A stretch of DNA of 64,000 nucleotides from assembly GCF_001424185.1 (NCBI RefSeq), contig NZ_LMOM01000014.1, positions 1 through 64,000 on the forward strand, in the 5' to 3' direction. The translations under genes and the position numbers were made by a program. Source of the stretch: Deinococcus sp. Leaf326. GTDB taxonomy: Bacteria; Deinococcota; Deinococci; Deinococcales; Deinococcaceae. Shown piece by piece: positions 39,189 through 47,707 of this stretch. Every line of letters starts with the position of its first letter. The stretch's first letter is position 1. The notes under the pieces are model-generated. The model did no database searches. It saw nothing but the letters and a program-made list of their open reading frames with translations, and was not told the origin of the DNA.

Positions 39189-39205
39189 CGTGGGGCTTCC
39201 CCACG
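39189..39205 (-). terminator. Hairpin just after parB
   Basis: CGTGGGG-CTT-CCCCACG, a perfect 7-bp stem, 3 nt beyond the parB stop on the minus strand. No T-run follows. Confidence 0.4.
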
Positions 39206-39207
39206 AC

Positions 39208-40071
39208 TCAATTCTTCAGAACTTCTGGCATCCGCGCGAGCCACCGGTCCACAGCCCGCCGGTCGTCCGCGCCGAGCGAGGCGAGAAAGCGCCGGCTGGA
39301 CAATTTGCGGGCTACGTCGCCAGCGGCAGAGGTCTCCGGGCGTTGGCCGAGACGCAGGACCTCGGCCTGAAGTTCGGAACGCGACGCCCCCCCCCCAGCC
39401 AATGCGATCAGGGCTGCGTGATGCTCCTCGGGCGCCCCGACGATCACTGAGGCGAGGGTAAGGCGCAGGCCGGAGCGCAGTGCTCCAACCACGGCAGGCG
39501 GCCAGGCCAGGACCCTAAGCTTGTTCTTGGCGAACGAGGACCACGTCTCCCCCAGCGGCGCGAACAGCGCGTCGAGCGCTGCCGCCTCGTCGCCGGGCGG
39601 CTCCTTCGTCAGCCGGACAAGCCGGGCCCGCGCCTCTTCGCGGCCGAGCCCCAGGGCCGCCGCTGCCAGGTCGAGCTTGCCGTCCACCTCGTCAATGAGA
39701 TTGAGGTTCTCGCGCTGGAGATTTTCCAGCAGCGCCGCCACTCTGGCCTGCTGGTCGGTTAGGGTCCGGACGATTACGGGCACCTCGTCCAATCCGGCGA
39801 GCTGAGCGGCTCGCCAGCGCCGCTCGCCCGCCACGATCTCGTGGCCGCCCGGGACAGCGCGCACAAGTAGCGGTTGCAATACGCCCTCGCTGCGAATGCT
39901 CTGGGCCAGGGCTGCCAGCCCAGCCTCGTCGAAACTGCGCCGGGGCTGGCTCAGGCCGGGCCGCAGCTCGGCCACCCGCAGGGTCTGACCTGCTCCAGAC
40001 GGCCGCAGGAGTGCGGCCGACTCGCCCAGCAACTCGCCCAGATCCGGACGGGTGGGACGGCTGCGGCTCAT
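39208..40071 (-). CDS. parB: ParB/Spo0J family partition protein
   Basis: A 287-aa DNA-segregation protein. The N-terminal CTP-binding/ParB box is seen as [30 protein letters not shown] and [18 protein letters not shown] (GERRxRA, ~95-105); [13 protein letters not shown] and the following helices form the HTH that should read parS. ATG at 40071 overlaps the parA stop by 4 bp (ATGA), fixing the start and showing coupling. It loads at parS and works with ParA to segregate this replicon. Confidence 0.92.
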   Translation of the reverse strand: MSRSRPTRPDLGELLGESAALLRPSGAGQTLRVAELRPGLSQPRRSFDEAGLAALAQSIRSEGVLQPLLVRAVPGGHEIVAGERRWRAAQLAGLDEVPVIVRTLTDQQARVAALLENLQRENLNLIDEVDGKLDLAAAALGLGREEARARLVRLTKEPPGDEAAALDALFAPLGETWSSFAKNKLRVLAWPPAVVGALRSGLRLTLASVIVGAPEEHHAALIALAGGGASRSELQAEVLRLGQRPETSAAGDVARKLSSRRFLASLGADDRRAVDRWLARMPEVLKN

Positions 40072-40829
40072 GCAGGGACCCCGAGGTCGAGGGCAGCGGT
40101 GACTGCACGGGTCATGGCCTGCACGTCGCGGTGAACCGGCGAACCGGGAGCATACAGCCCTACCGGTTGCCCGGCCGTACTGCTGTCCAGCCACGTCGCT
40201 CCGCGCAGCGGAACAGGTTCGGCGAGGACCGGCAGATGCCGCCGCAGTTCCGCCAGTACCTCGCGGTCGTGCGCGCGCCGGCCCTCGTACATGGTCGGGA
40301 TGTACAGCGCGATCCGCAGTTCGGGCCGCAGGCGGTGGTACAGGGCCAACGCGCCCTGGAGGCCGGGCAGGGCGTCCAGACCTTTTTGGTTGGTCAGGAC
40401 CGGCACGATGAGTGCGTCGGCCGCGAGGGCGCCCAGAGCCGCGAGCTGCCCGAGGCTGGGAGGGCTGTCGAGCAGGGCAACGTCATACTGGTCGCGCACG
40501 GCCAGCAGGGCCCGGCGCAGAGTCAGGACCGCCCCGATCTGGCCGCTGATCTGGGCTTCGGCCATAGACAGGCTGATGTGCGAAGGCACAAGGTCCAGTC
40601 CGTGGACCCGGCGGGGCTGGGGAAGTTCCAGGCCCTCGACGGCGACCGGGTAGACCGTGTCTTCCAGGTGCGCGTCCTGCACACCGAGCCAGTGCGTTAG
40701 GCTGGCCTGCGGGTCCAGATCGACGAGCAGAACGCGGCGCCCGGACTGCGCCAGCTCGTAGCCCACGTCACGTACGATGCTGGTTTTTCCGGCCCCACCG
40801 GCATGGTTGAACACCGTCGCTATCTGCAT
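40068..40829 (-). CDS. parA: ParA family partition ATPase
   Basis: A 253-aa Walker ATPase beginning [23 protein letters not shown]. The P-loop GGAGKTS is present, but the ParA signature lysine of KGGxGKT is Ala here (HAGGAGKT). Walker A' [16 protein letters not shown] and Walker [12 protein letters not shown] are intact. It lacks an N-terminal HTH (type Ib-like length). The ATG lies 6 nt after TATGGT, and a parS-like palindrome covers the expected -35, suggesting autoregulation. Confidence 0.92.
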   Translation of the reverse strand: MQIATVFNHAGGAGKTSIVRDVGYELAQSGRRVLLVDLDPQASLTHWLGVQDAHLEDTVYPVAVEGLELPQPRRVHGLDLVPSHISLSMAEAQISGQIGAVLTLRRALLAVRDQYDVALLDSPPSLGQLAALGALAADALIVPVLTNQKGLDALPGLQGALALYHRLRPELRIALYIPTMYEGRRAHDREVLAELRRHLPVLAEPVPLRGATWLDSSTAGQPVGLYAPGSPVHRDVQAMTRAVTAALDLGVPA

Positions 40830-40835
40830 GGAACC

Positions 40836-40868
40836 ACCATACCCTGCTCCCGGTCTTACCTGTAAGAC
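40836..40868 (-). promoter_or_regulatory. parAB promoter with overlapping parS-like palindrome
   Basis: TATGGT (40841-40836, minus strand) stands 6 nt before the parA ATG. The 16-bp site GTCTTACCTGTAAGAC (40853-40868) has the same 7-bp arms as the palindrome at 39077 and spans the position of the -35 element. The remaining gap to 41113 shows nothing further that I can assign. Confidence 0.6.
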
Positions 40869-41113
40869 TGGCCGGATTCTGCCCGCTTCTCTGTTGGTGG
40901 ATCCGGGTCTGTCAGACGCGACGGGACAGCGGGCCTCATAGGCACCTCTTCGCCAACCTTCTCACGGCGTGTGGAGATCAGGGTGAAGGGGTAGCCTCTC
41001 TCCTCTCTGCCCTCGACGGACGCCTCCGCAAGTTTCTACGGGTGTGGAGGGTCAGGACTCGGAGACCCGTGTAACCCTGATCCCGACCTTCCTACGACCC
41101 TATACAGGCCTCG

Positions 41114-42616
41114 TCAGGCTTTGCGCCGGCGCTTCACGTCGTACATGCGGGTGTCGGCCAGGGTCAATAAACCGGACCAGTCCCCCTCGCCGGTGGTCGC
41201 GGTTCCCACACTGACCCCGAGCGGAAAGGAGAGGTCCTGGCTGACCGCCTGCCCGACCTGATCCGCCCAGTGCTGGAGCGTGTCACTGGAATAGACACCA
41301 TGCAGGACAAGTACGAATTCGTCCCCTCCCAGGCGGTAGACCTGCCCCTGCGGAGCGAATTCTCCGGCCAGAGCACTGGCGAACAGCCGCAGCGCCCGGT
41401 CGCCCTCGGCGTGGCCAGCGCGGTCGTTCAGGGCTTTGAACCCGTCGAGGTCCATCAAGGCCAGGGTCAGGGGGACACCGGGTTCCAGCGCGCCCAGGGC
41501 CTCTTCCAGAGCGCGGCGGTTGCCCACGCCGGTCAGGGCGTCCTGCCGCGAGGCCAGCGTGGCGGCCTCCAGCGTTTCGTGCCGCCCGATGACCGAGCGA
41601 ATGCTGCGGCCCGCCGCCTCCAGCAGTGCCCGGTCGCTCTCTCGCCAGGGGGACCGGCGCAGGGTCTCGCCTACCCGCAGGACGATCAGGGTAGCGGCGG
41701 CGCCCTCCCACTCCCCCAGGGGAATCCAGGCGCCCGCCTGCACACCCGACTGCACCGCGCCGGGCAGGGCGTCGGGGTGCTCGGAATAGCGGTCGACATA
41801 CACGCTGTACCGGTGGGAGACGCTGGTGGCCGTCACGCTGCGCGGGCCCTGGGCAATGGTCTCGGCGAGGTGGTCCAGACTGGCTGGAAGCCCGGTGCGG
41901 CAGTGAACCAGGCGGACCTGCTTGCGGCCGTTCCGGATGCTCAGGAGACCGGTCCAGTCGGCAGAGATGGCCTGCCCCAGCAGTTCGGCCGCCTGAAGGG
42001 TGATGTCCTCCGGGGCGCCGCTCAGCTCTCCGAAGGCCGTGATGGCCTCCAGGGTCTGGGCGTGGGCCAGCTCCCGTTGCAACTCGGCCATATGCCTCGC
42101 CTGGGCATCCACCTGACGCCTGAGCTCCTCGGTATGGCGGCGCAGTTCCAGCTCGCTCATCGCCATGTCGGCTAGATCCTGGAGGACCCGCAGATCGGTT
42201 TCGCTCAGGGTCCGGGGGGTGAGGTCCACGACGCACAGGGTGCCGATGTGCAGGCCGCGCGGGGTACTCAGCGGGGCACCCGCGTACATGCGGCACCCGT
42301 CCTGCGTGGCGGGCAGGTCTTGGAATCGCCCGTCGAGCCTCAGGTCCGGGACCAGCAGCGGCGTGTCCTGCAGGATGGTCCAGGCACAGGGCGAGTCGGC
42401 CCGTGGCAGTTCATACTCCGGGATTCCGGTGGTGGCCTTGCCCCAGTGCCGTTCCTGATCGACGAAGTTGAGGACGGCGATCGGCACCTCCAGCAGCCGC
42501 GAGGCGAGGCGGGTGATTCGGTCGAAGGCTTCCTCGGCCGGCGTATCCAGGATGTCGTAGCGGGCCAGATCCAGGAGGCGAGCGGCTTCGTCGGAGGGCA
42601 GCGGGGCGGTCCTCAT
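41114..42616 (-). CDS. GAF-GGDEF diguanylate cyclase
   Basis: A 500-aa soluble protein. An N-terminal GAF domain of the type following LLDLARYDILDTPAEEAFDRITRLAS (~1-160) is joined by a coiled coil (~165-195) to a second GAF-like domain (~200-335) and a GGDEF domain (ASRQDALTGVGNRRALEEAL; YRLGGDEFVLVLHG, active site ~430). It should make cyclic di-GMP in response to a ligand or redox cue. No I-site RxxD is obvious. ATG 6 nt after TAAGGT. Neighbour of parAB but transcribed as its own unit. Confidence 0.88.
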   Translation of the reverse strand: MRTAPLPSDEAARLLDLARYDILDTPAEEAFDRITRLASRLLEVPIAVLNFVDQERHWGKATTGIPEYELPRADSPCAWTILQDTPLLVPDLRLDGRFQDLPATQDGCRMYAGAPLSTPRGLHIGTLCVVDLTPRTLSETDLRVLQDLADMAMSELELRRHTEELRRQVDAQARHMAELQRELAHAQTLEAITAFGELSGAPEDITLQAAELLGQAISADWTGLLSIRNGRKQVRLVHCRTGLPASLDHLAETIAQGPRSVTATSVSHRYSVYVDRYSEHPDALPGAVQSGVQAGAWIPLGEWEGAAATLIVLRVGETLRRSPWRESDRALLEAAGRSIRSVIGRHETLEAATLASRQDALTGVGNRRALEEALGALEPGVPLTLALMDLDGFKALNDRAGHAEGDRALRLFASALAGEFAPQGQVYRLGGDEFVLVLHGVYSSDTLQHWADQVGQAVSQDLSFPLGVSVGTATTGEGDWSGLLTLADTRMYDVKRRRKA

Positions 42617-42622
42617 GCCCCT

Positions 42623-42628
42623 ACCTTA
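42623..42628 (-). promoter_or_regulatory. -10 element for leaderless GGDEF gene
   Basis: TAAGGT on the minus strand, 6 nt, then ATG at 42616. Confidence 0.4.
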
Positions 42629-42701
42629 ACGCCGGTTCCTGTGTGAACTCCGGCGGTGGCCCGGTAGGGGAGACAGCCAGTCATCTGGCTCTTCAGAAGT
42701 T

Positions 42702-42740
42702 CGGAGGGGAACTGCGTAGCGTATATGCAGTTCCCCTCCG
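42702..42740 (-). terminator. 14-bp perfect hairpin after the ABC permease gene
   Basis: CGGAGGGGAACTGC (42702-42715) is exactly complementary to 42727-42740, with an 11-nt loop. It starts 22 nt beyond the stop of the last gene of the cupin/ABC operon. No T-run; same architecture as the hairpin at 10836-10898. Confidence 0.5.
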
Positions 42741-42762
42741 GCAGCAGCCTCTTCCTCCTCAG

Positions 42763-43632
42763 CTAGTGCTGCTGCCGGGGGTCGAACACGTCGCGTAGGC
42801 CGTCGCCGATGAGATTGAAGGCCAGCACGGTCAGCAGGATGGCGAGGGCGGGCGCGCTGGAGGCCAGCGGCGCCTGTGAGATGTAGTTGCGTGTCTCGGA
42901 AACCATCGCTCCCCACTCCGGCGTGGGCGGCTGTGCCCCAAAGCCGATGAAGCCCAGGCCGGCCGCGGTGAGGATCGCGCTGCCCACGTCGAAACTGCCC
43001 TGGACCAGCAGTGGCGTCAGGGTATTGGGCAGCAGGTGGCGCAGGGCGATGCGGCCCGGCGTGCCGCCCAGTGCCCGCGCCGCCTCGACGAACTCGCGCT
43101 CGCGCAGGGCCAGCACCTGGGCGCGCACCAGGCGGGCATAGGTCGGCCAGGACACGAGCGCCACCGCGATCATGACGTTGGTTAGGTTTGGTCCCAGGGC
43201 TGCCGAAATCGCCATCGCCAGGATCAGGCTGGGGAAGGCCAGAAAAACGTCGGTCACGCGCATGATGGCCTCGTCCCACCACCCGCCGCGCAGCCCGGCG
43301 ATGAGACCGACGAGGGTGCCGCTCACCAGAGAGGCGAGCATGACGCCTACGCCAAGGCCCAGCGAGATGCGCGCGCCGCTCAGCACGCGGGCCAGCACGT
43401 CGCGGCCGAGCTGGTCGGTGCCCAGTGGGTGGGCCGTGCTGGGTCCGCTCAGGCGCGCGGCGAGGTCCTGGGTGGCGGCTCCGCCGGTCAGCAGCGGCCC
43501 GAACACGGCGCACACCACCAGGAAGGTGAGGAGGGCCAGACCCAGAACCGCGCCGTTGTTGCGCCGCAGCCGCCGCCACGCTGTGCTCCAGGCGGCGGCC
43601 TGAGCGCCGCTTTTCCACTTGACGGCCGTCAC
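42763..43632 (-). CDS. Oligopeptide-type ABC transporter permease (DppC-like)
   Basis: A 289-aa permease of the BPD_transp_1/OppC family: one N-terminal helix (NNGAVLGLALLTFLVVCAVFGPLLTG), the OppC_N-type LGTDQLGRDVLARVLSGARISLGLG segment and the EAA loop EAARALGGTPGRIALRHLLPN. Works with the DppB-like permease, whose stop overlaps its start (ATGA). Last gene of the operon. Confidence 0.92.
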   Translation of the reverse strand: MTAVKWKSGAQAAAWSTAWRRLRRNNGAVLGLALLTFLVVCAVFGPLLTGGAATQDLAARLSGPSTAHPLGTDQLGRDVLARVLSGARISLGLGVGVMLASLVSGTLVGLIAGLRGGWWDEAIMRVTDVFLAFPSLILAMAISAALGPNLTNVMIAVALVSWPTYARLVRAQVLALREREFVEAARALGGTPGRIALRHLLPNTLTPLLVQGSFDVGSAILTAAGLGFIGFGAQPPTPEWGAMVSETRNYISQAPLASSAPALAILLTVLAFNLIGDGLRDVFDPRQQH

Positions 43633-44612
43633 TGGTAGCTGATCCTCGGGTCAAAAAAGGCGTAGGCGAGATCCACGAGCAGATTGACGACCGAGTAGGC
43701 CAGTCCGGCGACGAGCGTAACGCCCATCACGGCCGGAAAGTCGAGGCTGATGGCCGAGGTCGTGGCGTAGCCGCCAATGCCCGGCCACGAAAAGATAGTC
43801 TCAGTGAGGACTGCGCCGGTCAGCAGGCCGCCGAACAGGCCGCCGAAGACCGTGAGCAGGGGCAGGGCCGCGTTGCGCAGGGCGTGCTTGGCGATCACGC
43901 GGCTGCGCTTCATGCCCTTGGCCCGCGCCGTGCGGATGTAGTCCTGCGACAGCACTTCCAGCAGGGCGCTGCGGGTCATGCGGGTCAGCAGCGCCGCCGA
44001 ATAGGCGCCCAGCACCAGTCCCGGCAGGATCATGTGCCGCAGGGCGTCTACGAACACCTCGCGGTCGCCGGCCAGCAGGGCGTCCACCGTCACCAGCCCG
44101 GTGTGTACGGGCGGCGGCAGGCTGTACGAGTCCAGGCGGCCCGGCCCCGGCAACCAGCCGAGTTTTTCGTGAAAGAGGGTCAGGGCCAGGATCGCCAGCC
44201 AGTACACCGGCGTGGCCCCACCCAGCAGCGAGAAGATGCGTGCCGTGAGGTCCGGCCAGCGCCCGTGCCACAGCGCTGCGACGATCCCCAGCGGTAGCCC
44301 GATAAGAAGCGCGAAGACCACCGCCACCAGTGTGATCTCCAGGGTCGCCGGAAAGAATTGGCGCAGGTCGGCGGTGATGCTGTTCTGGGTGCGCAGCGAG
44401 GTACCCAGGTCGCCCTGCAGCAGCCCCTTCATGTACAGGCTGTACTGCACGGGCAGCGGCTGGTCGAGGCCGTAGCGGCTGCGGAATTCTGCGAGCTGTT
44501 CCTCACGGGCGTTGTTGCCCATGACGGCGGCGGCCGGGTCGGCGGGCAGCGTGTGCGAGATCAGAAAGGCCGTGAGCGTGACGCCCCACAGCACGAAGAT
44601 CATCAGGCCCAA
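43629..44612 (-). CDS. Oligopeptide-type ABC transporter permease (DppB-like)
   Basis: A permease of about 327 aa with six predicted helices, LRTQNSITADLRQFFPATLEITLVAV and the EAA loop DYIRTARAKGMKRSRVIAKHALRNAALP. The TTG at 44612 lacks a ribosome site and cuts into the first helix; the same frame continues upstream as LLVYILKRLGL, typical of the DppB N-terminus, to a CTG at 44636 which is 7 nt after GGAGG. A rare CTG start is therefore plausible. 64 bp separate it from the binding-protein gene. Confidence 0.88.
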   Translation of the reverse strand: MGLMIFVLWGVTLTAFLISHTLPADPAAAVMGNNAREEQLAEFRSRYGLDQPLPVQYSLYMKGLLQGDLGTSLRTQNSITADLRQFFPATLEITLVAVVFALLIGLPLGIVAALWHGRWPDLTARIFSLLGGATPVYWLAILALTLFHEKLGWLPGPGRLDSYSLPPPVHTGLVTVDALLAGDREVFVDALRHMILPGLVLGAYSAALLTRMTRSALLEVLSQDYIRTARAKGMKRSRVIAKHALRNAALPLLTVFGGLFGGLLTGAVLTETIFSWPGIGGYATTSAISLDFPAVMGVTLVAGLAYSVVNLLVDLAYAFFDPRISYQ

Positions 44613-44700
44613 GCGTTTCAGGATATAGACGAGCAGACGGCCACCTCCAGACGGAATCGGCCGGCAGGGGAGACTCGCGCCCCCTGTCCGGCCGAAAACT

Positions 44701-46317
44701 TCACTTCTTGCTGACGCGCTCGAACTGCACGTTGCCGTTGGCGTCGCGCACGAAACCGGTGATGCTCTTGCCCGTCACGACCGGCTTGTTGGGCTGGTAC
44801 AGCACCGCGTAGGGGCCGTCGTCGACCATCAGCTTGGTGAGCTGGGCGTAGAGGTTGAGCCGCTTGGCCTGGTTGGTCTCGGTCGCCGCCGCCTGCGCGA
44901 GCTGGCTGGCCTGGGGGTTGTTCCAGGCGTTGCGCCACGCCAGCGACTTGGCGCCGTAGTCGCTCAGGGGCGTGCCGTTGCCGTCGGCGTCGGGGTAGTC
45001 CGGCCCCCAGTACATCAGGATCATGCTGGTCTTCTGGGCGCGGTAGGCGGTGAGCAGTTCGGAGGTCACGCTCTGGCGGATGTTGACCTTGATGCCCACC
45101 TTGGCGAGGTCCGACTGGAGCTTGGCGGCGAGGTCCTGGCAGGGCACGCCGCCGGGGCAGGCGCCGGTGCCGATCTGCATGTCCACGGAGAACCCGTCCG
45201 GTTTGCCGGCGGCGCGCAGCAGGGCCTTGGCCTTGGCAGGGTCGTAGGGGTAGCTGATCTGCGGGTTGGACCCCGCCATGCCCAGCGGGATGATGGTCTG
45301 GGTCTTGCGCGCCAGCCCCTGCAGCAGGCTCTTGATGATGCCGTCCTGGTCGATGGCGTAACGCACTGCCTGCCGGACGCGCGGGTCTTCAAAGGCCGAG
45401 CCCTTGGCCGAGTTCATGCCCAGGTACGCCAGAGTGAAGGTATCGGTCTTGAGCGCCTTGAGGTTGGCGTTCGTCTGCGCGGCCTTGAAGGCGTCGGGGG
45501 TGTAATCCCAGGCCACGTCGATCTCGCCCGAATTGAGCGCGGTCTGCTGCGCGGCCGATTCCTGCATGTAGCGCAGGATCACGCGTTTGATGGTGGGCGA
45601 ACGCCGGAAGGCGTTGGGATTGGCGTCCAGAGCGATCTGCGCACTCTGGTCCCAGCGGTTGAGCTTGAAGGGGCCGCTGCCCGCCGAGTGGTTTTTGAGC
45701 CACGCGCTGCCGTAATCCCCGTTCTGAACATGCGCCTTCGCCTCGGTGCTGTCCACGATGCCCCCCACGTTGAAGGTGAGCAGCGCCAGGACGATGTTGG
45801 GGTTGGCGGTCTTGGGAATCTCCATCACGACCGTTTTGGCGTCGGGGGCCGTCACGGAGCCGGCCTTCAGGTTGGCTACGTCGGTGAGCAGGAAGCTCGA
45901 CGGCGTCTTGAGGGTGATCACCCGTTCGAGCGAGTACACCACGTCGGCCGCCGTCACGGGGCGCCCGGTGCTGAACTTGGCGTCGCGCAGCTTGAAGGTG
46001 ATGCGCGAACCCGTGCTCGTGGGCGTCACGGTCCAACTGCTCGCCAGTCGGGGGCGCAGGGTCTTGAGGTTGTTGCCCTCGTAGGCCACGAGCGTGTCGT
46101 AAATGTTGCCCAGGATCAGCGTTCCCGAGAATTCGTAGGCCACGCCGGGGTCGAGCGTAATGAGGTCGCTGAAGTCGCCGCCGACCACCAGCGTGTTCTG
46201 GCGCTGCGCTCCGGCGAGCCCTGCGCCCAGCAGCGCCGTGCACATCAGAGTTCTGGTCAGCAGGGTCCGGGACAGTAGCGTCCGGTTCAACTGGGGAAAA
46301 GCCGAGGTCAGGGTCAT
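44701..46317 (-). CDS. Oligopeptide-type ABC transporter substrate-binding protein
   Basis: A 538-aa SBP_bac_5 family protein. The N-terminus has a signal peptide after a few polar repeats (LMCTALLGAGLAGAQRQ). Family motifs: FKLRDAKFSTGRPVTAADVVYSLERV, GSGPFKLNRWDQ, and DPRVRQAVRYAIDQDGIIKSLLQGLA. Binds peptides, opines or similar solutes for the permeases downstream; no ATPase genes follow in this operon, so they must be elsewhere. ATG at 46317 with AAGGAG 6 nt upstream; the longer frame overlaps the cupin gene. Confidence 0.92.
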   Translation of the reverse strand: MTLTSAFPQLNRTLLSRTLLTRTLMCTALLGAGLAGAQRQNTLVVGGDFSDLITLDPGVAYEFSGTLILGNIYDTLVAYEGNNLKTLRPRLASSWTVTPTSTGSRITFKLRDAKFSTGRPVTAADVVYSLERVITLKTPSSFLLTDVANLKAGSVTAPDAKTVVMEIPKTANPNIVLALLTFNVGGIVDSTEAKAHVQNGDYGSAWLKNHSAGSGPFKLNRWDQSAQIALDANPNAFRRSPTIKRVILRYMQESAAQQTALNSGEIDVAWDYTPDAFKAAQTNANLKALKTDTFTLAYLGMNSAKGSAFEDPRVRQAVRYAIDQDGIIKSLLQGLARKTQTIIPLGMAGSNPQISYPYDPAKAKALLRAAGKPDGFSVDMQIGTGACPGGVPCQDLAAKLQSDLAKVGIKVNIRQSVTSELLTAYRAQKTSMILMYWGPDYPDADGNGTPLSDYGAKSLAWRNAWNNPQASQLAQAAATETNQAKRLNLYAQLTKLMVDDGPYAVLYQPNKPVVTGKSITGFVRDANGNVQFERVSKK

Positions 46318-46376
46318 GGGATCTCCTTCGGAACAAGGGCGGTTCAGGGCAAGGGAGTCTGCGGGGACGTTCAGGG

Positions 46377-46775
46377 TCAGGGGAGAGACCCTGCGGCCAT
46401 CTGGGCCGCCTCGGCGGGGTAGGCGGCTTTCAGGTCCGCGAAGTCCTGGGGTCTCCCGACCCACCACCACAGCACCTCGGCGTCCTCCACGGCGCGCGTG
46501 ACGTGACCCTCGCCGGCTGGGATGAGCATGAAGGTACCGGGGCCGGCGAGATGGACCTGACCGCCGATCTCGATCTCGACCTGCCCGCTCAGGACATACG
46601 AATATTCGTCGGCGGGGTGCGTGGACTCGCCCGCCAGGGGGACCTGCTGCCCGCGCCGCATCCGCGCGGTGCCGACCAGCGTGCTGCCCGCGCTGTTCTC
46701 CGCATTGGCCAGATGCTCGAACACGAGCCCGATGGGACCTGCCTGGGTGCCGAAACCGACTTGCCGTGTGTGCAT
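46377..46775 (-). CDS. Cupin domain protein
   Basis: A 132-aa single-cupin protein: PLAGESTHPADEYSYVLSGQVEIEIGG and GTFMLIPAGEGHVTRAVEDAEVLWWWVG make up the two cupin motifs, with His/Glu/His metal-ligand positions present. Cupins of this size are metal-dependent enzymes or ligand binders. Located between an XRE-cupin regulator and an ABC solute-binding protein, 34 bp and 59 bp away, so likely acts on the imported compound. ATG at 46775 chosen for GAGG upstream. Confidence 0.82.
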   Translation of the reverse strand: MHTRQVGFGTQAGPIGLVFEHLANAENSAGSTLVGTARMRRGQQVPLAGESTHPADEYSYVLSGQVEIEIGGQVHLAGPGTFMLIPAGEGHVTRAVEDAEVLWWWVGRPQDFADLKAAYPAEAAQMAAGSLP

Positions 46776-46809
46776 GGTCACCTCGCGCCTTCTCGGAGCC
46801 GCGCTTCAT

Positions 46810-47346
46810 TCAGAACAGGGTGGGGGTACCGACCCAGAGCAGCACGGTGTCGCGGCCGCCCCGGTTTTCCCAGAGATGGGGAGTGGTGGACTGGTAGTGC
46901 ACGCTGTCGCCGGGATGCAGGTCGAACTCGCGGTCCTCGATTCCCAGGTGCAGGCTGCCCTCCAGCACGTAGAAGAATTCCTCGCCGGCATGGGTGGTCA
47001 TCTCCGAGACCATGCCGGGCGCGAGGCGGGTCAGCAGGACCTCGAGGGCGCGGTCGGGCACGCGGCCGGTCAGGGAGGCGAACTGCTTACGCGCGTCACC
47101 GACCGAGAAGTAGAGCTGTTCTCCGGCCCGCTGTACGGCCCCTTCCGGGACGGGCGGGGCCACGAAATACGGCGTCGAGACCTGAAGCGCCCCGGCGATC
47201 CGCGTCAGGGAGGTCAGCGACGGCGAAGCCTTGTCGCGCTCGACCTGCGACAGGAACGGCTTGGAGAGATCGGCCGCGCGGGCGACTTCTTCGAGGGTCA
47301 GGCCCAGCAGCCGTCGGCGCGAGCGGATTTTGGCTCCTACACTCAT
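46810..47346 (-). CDS. XRE family transcriptional regulator with cupin sensor domain
   Basis: A 178-aa regulator. HTH_3 domain at ~5-60 (IRSRRRLLGLTLEEVARAADLSKPFLSQVERDKASPSLTSL), then a cupin_2 domain (~100-175: MTTHAGEEFFYVLEGSLHLGI; DLHPGDSVHYQSTTPHLWENRG) that senses a small molecule. ATG at 47346 preceded by AGGAG; the upstream frame is not HTH-like. First gene of the cupin/ABC operon and likely its repressor, through the palindrome at 47580-47596. Confidence 0.9.
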   Translation of the reverse strand: MSVGAKIRSRRRLLGLTLEEVARAADLSKPFLSQVERDKASPSLTSLTRIAGALQVSTPYFVAPPVPEGAVQRAGEQLYFSVGDARKQFASLTGRVPDRALEVLLTRLAPGMVSEMTTHAGEEFFYVLEGSLHLGIEDREFDLHPGDSVHYQSTTPHLWENRGGRDTVLLWVGTPTLF

Positions 47347-47579
47347 CGGCGGCTCCTGGAAACAGGTGGGGCGCAAGGTGGCCGGAAAGCCAGATACAGG
47401 AAAGCCCTCCAGCCGATTCGGGACGGATGAGGAGAGAGAAGAGAACACCAGTCGGCGCGGTCCGGGTCGGACGCCCGGAGCTGCCCAGGGAAGCAAAGAG
47501 AAATGAACTCCGAGAGGGAATCTTCGTAAGAGGACTGACGATGCGCGAAGTGGCGTTGTGTGGAACTGGGTTAAACGGT

Positions 47580-47596
47580 ATCAAACAAAGTTTGAT
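47580..47596. promoter_or_regulatory. Candidate XRE-cupin operator
   Basis: ATCAAAC-AAA-GTTTGAT, a perfect 17-bp inverted repeat in an otherwise gene-free 361-bp gap, 234 bp before the XRE-cupin gene. AT-rich against a GC-rich background. A clear -10/-35 pair was not resolved. Confidence 0.55.
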
Positions 47597-47660
47597 GCTA
47601 CGAAAGTTATCTAGAGTGCTGCCGAACTACTCAGGCGCCCCGGTTGGGTGTAGTTGGGAT

Positions 47661-47701
47661 ACAGGAAACGGCCGGATCGTCAAGATCCGGCCGTTTCCTG
47701 T
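47661..47701 (-). terminator. 18-bp perfect hairpin terminating the arabinose ABC operon
   Basis: Arms 47661-47678 and 47684-47701 are exact complements around a GTCAA loop. The structure starts 6 nt after the stop of the last permease gene. No T-run follows, so it may act with Rho or as an mRNA 3' end stabiliser. Confidence 0.65.
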
Positions 47702-47707
47702 GCGCTC

